Assembly: GCA_020052935.1 (NCBI GenBank) | Contig: JAGVOD010000015.1 | Span: forward strand, 1 to 33,045 | DNA from: an archaeon | Lineage (GTDB): Archaea > Nanobdellota > Nanobdellia > Woesearchaeales > UBA11576 | Direction of reading: 5' to 3' | Length of the DNA stretch: 33,045 bases | In this document: one piece after another, positions 27,701-33,045 of the stretch | How the letters are laid out: each line of letters begins with the position of its first letter | How positions within the stretch are numbered: position 1 is the first letter of the stretch | The notes under the pieces: model-generated | What the model saw: the letters and a program-made list of their open reading frames with translations, nothing else | The model's database searches: none | Told to the model about the DNA's origin: nothing | Program-made: the position numbers and the translations under genes

Positions 27701-27865
27701 TATGCTCCTATGAAGGACTCAGAGATAGAAGAAGAGCTCAGGAAGATAATAAAGGAATCGAAAGAGCTGGAGTTCAACGCCCTCGTCGGAAAAGCCATGG
27801 GAACACTCAAAGGACGCGCAGAAGGCAAGAAGATAATAGAGATGCTGAAGAGGATGAAGAGCTAA
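24740..27865 (+). CDS. gatE: GatE (Glu-tRNA(Gln) amidotransferase subunit E) in frame with a N-terminal putative gluzincin-like domain of about 420 aa
   Basis: From 26009: [32 protein letters not shown] ... [22 protein letters not shown] ... is GatE. The upstream in-frame region has [12 protein letters not shown] (HExxH, 25289-25303) and [10 protein letters not shown] (about 25430-25460). Confidence 0.85.
   Translation: [1041 protein letters not shown]
25977..26011 (+). promoter_or_regulatory. Putative internal archaeal promoter and SD-like site preceding the native GatE ATG
   Basis: GAAAAATTTATAAAG then AAATAAGGAGCGACATG; TATA about 24-30 nt upstream of ATG 26009 and AGGAG 5 nt upstream. 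Confidence 0.5.
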
Positions 27866-27882
27866 TTCTTTCGCTATTCAGG

Positions 27883-28158
27883 CTAGAATATCAGGTCTTC
27901 GATCTCCTTTAGCCTTTTGATGTTCAACTGGTACGCATCGCCGTGCTTTGTCTTTCCATAGAACAAGACCAATTCTTCTTTGATCAGGTCTCCCAGGACA
28001 TCTCTTACAAAACCCTCCAGGTGCGGAGGTATCCCGGATTTGAGCCTTTCGTATAACAGATGGCCCTTGCAGAACGCCTGATTTGAGTATAGCTTCTTAA
28101 GGATGTTCCTCTTGATCTTCATATATTCTGCTCTACTTAATCTCTTTCCCATCGACAC
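27883..28158 (-). CDS. Small hypothetical, probable winged-helix-like protein
   Basis: 91 aa: HLLYERLKSGIPPHLEGFVRDVLGDLIKEELVLFYGKTKHGDAYQLN, wing-like end. Confidence 0.6.
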   Translation of the reverse strand: MSMGKRLSRAEYMKIKRNILKKLYSNQAFCKGHLLYERLKSGIPPHLEGFVRDVLGDLIKEELVLFYGKTKHGDAYQLNIKRLKEIEDLIF

Positions 28159-28206
28159 ATCTTTTCAGAAGTCCATATATAAATGCTTCTACTGTAATTG
28201 ATATTA

Positions 28207-28224
28207 ATGGCCAATATTGGCCAT
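28207..28224. promoter_or_regulatory. 18-bp perfect palindrome, putative operator
   Basis: ATGGCCAATATTGGCCAT equals its own reverse complement; just upstream of TATA-like ACATTTATATACGG for the + strand wHTH gene. Confidence 0.75.
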
Positions 28225-28268
28225 AAATAGAAACATTTATATACGGCTTGCGCTTTAATATACATACG

Positions 28269-28598
28269 ATGGAAAACAAAACAGCATTCCTGGAAATATT
28301 CGGCGATTCACCAATACTGAAAGTGCTGGACTTCCTGATAGTCAATGAGGACTTTGACTACAGCATGACGGACATAGCCACCCTCTCAGGAGTCGGTTAC
28401 TCAACCCTCAAACTGTTCTGGGGAAAACTTGAAGAGAACGACATAATAGTCAATACCAGAACTGTGGGGAAAGCCAAGATGTATAGACTCAACCTAGCCA
28501 ACCTCGTAATCAAGAAATTCAGAGATTTCTATTGGGAGACCACAAAACACCAAGTACGTGAAAAGGTCAAAGAAAAAGAAATAACAGTAAAGCATTGA
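28269..28598 (+). CDS. Winged-helix transcriptional regulator
   Basis: ILKVLDFLIVNEDFDYSMTDIATLSGVGYSTLKLFWGKLEENDIIVNTRTVGKAKMYRLN; ATG at 28269 preferred over the track start at 28248. Confidence 0.8.
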   Translation: MENKTAFLEIFGDSPILKVLDFLIVNEDFDYSMTDIATLSGVGYSTLKLFWGKLEENDIIVNTRTVGKAKMYRLNLANLVIKKFRDFYWETTKHQVREKVKEKEITVKH

Positions 28599-28604
28599 AA
28601 TGGA

Positions 28605-29708
28605 TCAATATTTCTTAAGGCTCAAATACTTCGCCACCCACAGCAGAGATTCGTCTGCGTGGTAGAATCTTGTGTGGAAAGGTTCTCCGTCCCTGCGATA
28701 TACCTCTAAGAAATTCCTGTGCTTGAGGATGAGCTGCCTGTATTGTTGCATGTACGTGGTGAAGCGCTTCTTGTCGTACTTTTTCACGACGTCAAGGAAA
28801 CACATCGCGAGATGAGCCCAGATGCTGTCACGCTCGTAATCTCCTGCGAAAATCTCGAGAAGGTGCATACGGTGGATGCGCTCAGGCTTGGTGGTGTACT
28901 TCAGCGGAAACGGCTTTGCCAGCCTGGCCTTCTCAATCGACGCCATGCAGAGCTCGAAAAGATGCTTCGAATCTATCACTCCGCACCAGAAAGGGAAGAC
29001 ATTCGCATCTCCTGTGACGATCTTCTGCTGCGACAGGTCATCATAGAAGTACTCACCAGACCAGAAGTTATGCAGTATCGACCTCTTTATGTCATAATCA
29101 GAGAAAGGATTGTAGAACTTGATTTCCGAGAGGTCATCACTGAGCATCGAGAGCACGCAGTTGTCATAACAGGCAGACTCACGCTTCGAATAATCCTTCA
29201 TCGACGAGAAATACCTATCGTTCCTGACAAGCCGCACACTGTTGTCGAAAACAGTCTCATAGTAATTGTCAAGCTCTTTCACCAGGAAATCCTTGTAACG
29301 CTTCAAGACGTCCTTCGCATTCGAGACGCGTATAGCGTGGATGATGAAAGGCAGGGAATCGACAGCATAGTAAGGGAAGTCAAAGCACTTTCCACTCGGA
29401 GAGATGGAAGTCGTGATGCTGCCGTGCTTCTTGAACCTTGAGAGCGCGTAGTCAAGCGTCTTTATGACCTTTTCTTTGTGACCTAACTTTACCAATGCTT
29501 CTGCGCAGATGCCGAAATCGCGGCAGTAGAACTCATTGAAGTGGCCTGAACTGACCTGGAAGTACTGCTTCTCCTTGTTCCAGCAGGAGTCGATTATCTG
29601 CTCCGCAATCTTGACATCATCGCCAGAATACTTATGGAAGCCATGCTTCCTGACGTAACGAGAACGACGAAACATACGCAGAGCTTCTGAAAGGTGAATA
29701 AATCTCAT
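28605..29708 (-). CDS. Six-hairpin glycosidase-like (alpha/alpha-toroid) hypothetical protein
   Basis: Helical; FYCRDFGICAEALVKLG, GEPFHTRFYHADESLLWVAKYLSL. Fold assignment is by pattern only. Confidence 0.5.
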   Translation of the reverse strand: MRFIHLSEALRMFRRSRYVRKHGFHKYSGDDVKIAEQIIDSCWNKEKQYFQVSSGHFNEFYCRDFGICAEALVKLGHKEKVIKTLDYALSRFKKHGSITTSISPSGKCFDFPYYAVDSLPFIIHAIRVSNAKDVLKRYKDFLVKELDNYYETVFDNSVRLVRNDRYFSSMKDYSKRESACYDNCVLSMLSDDLSEIKFYNPFSDYDIKRSILHNFWSGEYFYDDLSQQKIVTGDANVFPFWCGVIDSKHLFELCMASIEKARLAKPFPLKYTTKPERIHRMHLLEIFAGDYERDSIWAHLAMCFLDVVKKYDKKRFTTYMQQYRQLILKHRNFLEVYRRDGEPFHTRFYHADESLLWVAKYLSLKKY

Positions 29709-29723
29709 ATCCTGAAAACCTCA

Positions 29724-30686
29724 TCAAAAATCGTCTGGCAGGAAAGACATCTTATCCTCTGTCTTGAACGCCACGAACTCGTAAGACTCAATCATGCCCG
29801 GAAAGGCTGTGAGCAACGCCTCCATAATCTCCTCGAAGTGCTGCAGGTCTTTAACTTTCAGCTCTATCTCAAAATCAGCACCGCCAATCGTCTTATTGAC
29901 CGTTATCATGTAAGGGTTCCTCTTGCAGTATTCATATACTCTGGTGTATTCATTCCACCTGTTGAACTTAAGATAGGTCTTATAGAACCTGTAACCCAAC
30001 ATCTTTTCATTGAACCATAGCTTGTATCCGACGATAACCCCTTCTTTCTGAAGCTTTAAAATCCTCTTCTGAATCGTCGCCCGGGATAATCTGAGCTTGT
30101 GTTCCAACTCAAGATAATTGAACCGGGCATTGTTCTTTATCGCATCGAGTATCCGCTTATCGGTCTCGTCGATATCTGTCTCTTTTCTGGAAAGCATCGA
30201 GAACTGCAGGTCATTATTCTTATCATTAACCAAAAACTTAGAAGGGTACCACGTCAAGTCTGCATAATACGTGATGAGATAGTCTTTAAACATATTCCCG
30301 TGCCTGTTCAGCACTTTCTCCCAATACCTATTGAAATCATGGACATCCTTGACTGCCATCGCATAGCAGACGTTCCACGATCCCTCCGCGTGCCCATACC
30401 ACCACACCTCAGGATCTGAAATCATCTGTTTTATCATCGCTTTCCTCTGTTCGTCAGTCATGCTCTTAAGCAGCAGGTTTATCCTGAATGCATGATAACC
30501 CAGAGCAGTCATGTCAATAATAGTGTTGTAGCCAAGAATGACTTTAGATTCTGTCAGTTTCTTGATCCTATACTCAACAAATTGTTTTGACTTCCGTATC
30601 CTTCTGGCAATATCTATCAATGAGACTCTCGCGTCCTTGTCCAGCTCGTAGAGGATTTTACGGTCAATCAGGTCTATCTTTACCAT
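29724..30686 (-). CDS. Tandem Lrp/AsnC-family protein (two HTH plus two C-terminal domains)
   Basis: First HTH DLIDRKILYELDKDARVSLIDIARRIRKSKQFVEYRIKKL; second HTH DETDKRILDAIKNNARFNYLELEHKLRLSRATIQKRILKLQKEGVIVGY. Confidence 0.85.
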   Translation of the reverse strand: MVKIDLIDRKILYELDKDARVSLIDIARRIRKSKQFVEYRIKKLTESKVILGYNTIIDMTALGYHAFRINLLLKSMTDEQRKAMIKQMISDPEVWWYGHAEGSWNVCYAMAVKDVHDFNRYWEKVLNRHGNMFKDYLITYYADLTWYPSKFLVNDKNNDLQFSMLSRKETDIDETDKRILDAIKNNARFNYLELEHKLRLSRATIQKRILKLQKEGVIVGYKLWFNEKMLGYRFYKTYLKFNRWNEYTRVYEYCKRNPYMITVNKTIGGADFEIELKVKDLQHFEEIMEALLTAFPGMIESYEFVAFKTEDKMSFLPDDF

Positions 30687-30842
30687 AATTCCTGCAATTC
30701 ATTACATTATTAATAAATCTTTTGATTAATGTACATAAAAAGGACATATTTATTCTAAATTGTAAAGAAATAAGAAAGAATATTTTATATATTATTACTA
30801 CCACAGAGTAACTAATTAATGATTTATGAAGGTGGTAATATC

Positions 30843-31421
30843 ATGAAACCCAAGCTTTTGGATAAAATAATCGAAAACGCAGACATACAACTAAAAAAAG
30901 ACAAACATGTGAGAGCTCCGCTCGGTGGACACGCAGAGATAACACGTGAAACAAGAACATGTCTCGCAGAATGCTGGACCGATATTCCCACCTCGGTTGG
31001 GGGAAGCAATTCAAGCGTACTAACATACAAGCCAGGTTCCTACGATGAGTATTGGTCTCACTTTCAGAGATATATAGACCGACACGCATACATACTTGAC
31101 AAAGAAGGGAGGATATTAACAAGAGTGAAAGAAGAATGCCATAGATCAATATTCCATGATATTGCTGATAAAGATATTCTAGAAACCATTCAAGGCAAAT
31201 CTGAACGTGTTGAGGAAGCCCTACAAAAAACCCCCAGGAGAAAAGCACGTTACATACTCATTGAACAACACGAGGAAGAGAGATTATTCTACAATCGTGG
31301 AGACCGCGGATATAACCCCGAGCCACCTACCGGGTTCATAGTCTATGACCACTTCGTACTGGTAGTTCCGTTAGAGCTGGCAGAAGAAGATGAAGCCAGT
31401 AGAAGGTGTTTGAGAAGTTGA
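30843..31421 (+). CDS. Hypothetical protein
   Basis: ORF with GAAGGTGG ribosome-binding-like site before ATG 30843 and TATA-like TTTTATATATT at about 30783. Confidence 0.6.
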   Translation: MKPKLLDKIIENADIQLKKDKHVRAPLGGHAEITRETRTCLAECWTDIPTSVGGSNSSVLTYKPGSYDEYWSHFQRYIDRHAYILDKEGRILTRVKEECHRSIFHDIADKDILETIQGKSERVEEALQKTPRRKARYILIEQHEEERLFYNRGDRGYNPEPPTGFIVYDHFVLVVPLELAEEDEASRRCLRS

Positions 31422-31432
31422 ATGATAATAAC

Positions 31433-31570
31433 GCGGCTGAGGGGATTTGAACCCCCGACCTACTGCTTAGGAGGCAGATGCGCACTCGGCAGATACCTAC
31501 AGAGTTTCGCGCTTTTTGGCGTAAGCCAAAACTCCTAATGGCGCACGTATCCAGGCTGCGCTACAGCCGC
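31433..31570 (-). tRNA. tRNA-Arg(CCU)-like gene with an insertion (probable intron, about 61-63 nt, approx. 31478-31540)
   Basis: Reverse complement: GCGGCTG-TA-GCGC-AGCCTGGATAC-GTGC ... CTGC-CTCCTAA-GCAG ... GGGGG-TTCAAAT-CCCCT-CAGCCGC; acceptor GCGGCTG/CAGCCGC pairs, T-arm and anticodon loop CTCCTAA are canonical. Splice sites not resolved. Confidence 0.8.
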
Positions 31571-32296
31571 ATCTAAACGATTTAAAAGCAGACTCGCTCG
31601 TTTTGCTTTATGCTCTCCGAAGAAACCGACTTCATTTATAAATCTTATTATGTCCGCCCTTTTCCGCATCCTAAGCTCCCAAGTTTCAGAAATATAGTCA
31701 GAATTCGGCGATTTAGCCAATCTCCTGTATGGATTCAAAGTAATAACATTAAAAGTCAATAATGCTTCTCGTATCTCTTCGATGAAGGATTTATCTTTGA
31801 GAGTTATATCTACAAAAGACTGTTTCACTGCAAATGCATCTTTTGGTAAAGTTCCGTCAGCATCAAATAAACCTCGAAGGTACCATACCAATGCCGAATC
31901 ACATCCTTTAATCATTGAAGGGATTGATAAATCTTTTTTCACTCCAACACAAATCTTAAAGACATTCCTTAAAAATTTGTGAATATCCACACTCCCTATT
32001 TCCAATGTATAAACAACTTTTTTGCTCAGCACGGGAAATCTTCTACGAATGTTTCCAGACACACCAAATAATTCAATGTTTATGTCATTAATCAAATTCA
32101 TTTGGTCTAAGTTATCATCTGTGAAATCTATTCTCTTAAGATTTGATTCTAAACAACCGTCGCCCTGTAGATAACCGACATAATATGCCAGCTTTGGCGT
32201 GAGAAATTTGGGAATGAATACCTTCTTGTTCTTAATAGTGGTTGGATAATAATCTAATGTTACCAGCCTCGCTTCCGGAATCCATTGTTTAGTCAT
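31535..32296 (-). CDS. LAGLIDADG homing endonuclease; 3' end overlaps the tRNA gene
   Basis: Two LAGLIDADG motifs: LAYYVGYLQGDGCLE and LVWYLRGLFDADGTLP. C-terminal AAVAQPGYVRH* is encoded by the first 36 nt of the tRNA gene and adjoining intron. Confidence 0.9.
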   Translation of the reverse strand: MTKQWIPEARLVTLDYYPTTIKNKKVFIPKFLTPKLAYYVGYLQGDGCLESNLKRIDFTDDNLDQMNLINDINIELFGVSGNIRRRFPVLSKKVVYTLEIGSVDIHKFLRNVFKICVGVKKDLSIPSMIKGCDSALVWYLRGLFDADGTLPKDAFAVKQSFVDITLKDKSFIEEIREALLTFNVITLNPYRRLAKSPNSDYISETWELRMRKRADIIRFINEVGFFGEHKAKRASLLLNRLDAAVAQPGYVRH

Positions 32297-32395
32297 GCAG
32301 ACTAATAATCAGATCTATTTTAAATAGCTCACGTGAGCATGTCCAGTGAGCAGTGGATAAAAAGATATATAACATCGAAAGGTTTACGATTTTGT

Positions 32396-33045
32396 ATGTA
32401 CAAGCTAAAATCAAAGCCAGAGGACTTCATTGTCGAGGAAAAGATAGAGCTGCATCTTGACTCTGATGGAGATTATGCCTATTTCTGGCTCCGCAAACGA
32501 GGATACACCACTGTAAGGGCTCTGGAAAGGATAGCTGCGTTCCTCAACATCCGGCTGCGGGACATAGGTTTCGCAGGCAACAAGGACAAGGAAGCAGTCA
32601 CGAAGCAGGCGATATCGATAAAAGACCCTGGCAAAAGGACAGGGAAAGACAGGTTTGAGAGGTTCAATTCTGCAGAACTTGGCCTCGAATATATCGGAAG
32701 AGGCAAAGCACAGATTAGCCTGGGAGAGCTGGAAGGGAACAGGTTCGAGATAATACTGCGTGAGTGCGACCATGCGCCGCAGGAAATAAAGCAATTCGTC
32801 AATTATTTCGATGACCAACGCTTCTCAGAGACAAACAAGGACGTCGGGAAAGCGATACTCAAAGGAGAGTTCAAGAAGGCGTGCGAGCTGATCAATGCAG
32901 AGGAAGTATCGCGACACCTCAAAGAGATGCCGAACGACTATGTCGGTGCGATGAAGACGCTTCCATTGAAGATACGGCAGCTCCATATACATGCATACCA
33001 GAGCTGGATATGGAACGAGACAGCAAAGGAATATATCGAGCGAAA
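32396..33045 (+). CDS. truD: tRNA pseudouridine synthase TruD (partial, runs off the right edge)
   Basis: MYKLKSKPEDFIVEEKIELHLDSDGDYAYFWLRKRGYTTVRALERIA...GFAGNKDKEAVTKQ..., TruD motifs; TATA-like GATATATAAC about 27-35 nt upstream of the ATG. Confidence 0.9.
   Translation, partial: MYKLKSKPEDFIVEEKIELHLDSDGDYAYFWLRKRGYTTVRALERIAAFLNIRLRDIGFAGNKDKEAVTKQAISIKDPGKRTGKDRFERFNSAELGLEYIGRGKAQISLGELEGNRFEIILRECDHAPQEIKQFVNYFDDQRFSETNKDVGKAILKGEFKKACELINAEEVSRHLKEMPNDYVGAMKTLPLKIRQLHIHAYQSWIWNETAKEYIER

Noticed and set aside
24740-27865. Frameshift or annotation error explaining the long GatE
   Set aside because: The ORF is continuous with no stop over 1041 codons and the upstream part has coherent protein-like composition, so a real in-frame arrangement is favoured, although separate translation remains possible.
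28719-29441. 240-aa + strand ORF
   Set aside because: Antisense shadow of the six-hairpin-like CDS (28605-29708).

Overview
The window looks like an archaeal chromosome segment. Evidence: CDC48, GatD/GatE, deoxyhypusine synthase, archease, TrmB and Lrp regulators, TATA/BRE promoters with short or no leaders, and TruD. A DPANN-like lineage is only an inference. Most of it is dense housekeeping coding sequence: DHH phosphoesterase, a large polytopic membrane protein, ThiI PP-loop, MFS, E1-like ThiF/MoeB, deoxyhypusine synthase, PLP decarboxylase, archease, two pilin-like membrane proteins, TrmB, radical SAM, bacterial-type AsnA, AsnC/Lrp, HD, TatD, SecB-like, CDC48, GatD, GatE, six-hairpin-like protein, tandem Lrp, TruD (partial). 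The most interesting items are: (1) a minus-strand tRNA-Arg(CCU)-like gene carrying an intron-like insertion of about 61-63 nt, whose 5' 36 nt form the last codons of an upstream LAGLIDADG homing endonuclease ORF; (2) a three-copy family of structured intergenic repeats of about 130-160 bp with the core CCCC-GNA-GGGG-CAACCCCC, one copy flanked by a 20-bp perfect direct repeat at a gene 3' end; (3) a GatE ORF with an in-frame N-terminal region of about 420 aa that has gluzincin-like HExxH and EGxA motifs, with a promoter-like element at the junction; (4) a CDC48 with a Lys/Glu-rich helical insertion of about 90 aa in its D1 module; (5) two 18-bp perfect palindromes of shared ATGG...CCAT design at HTH-regulator promoters. 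All calls come from reading the sequence; no database search or folding was run.
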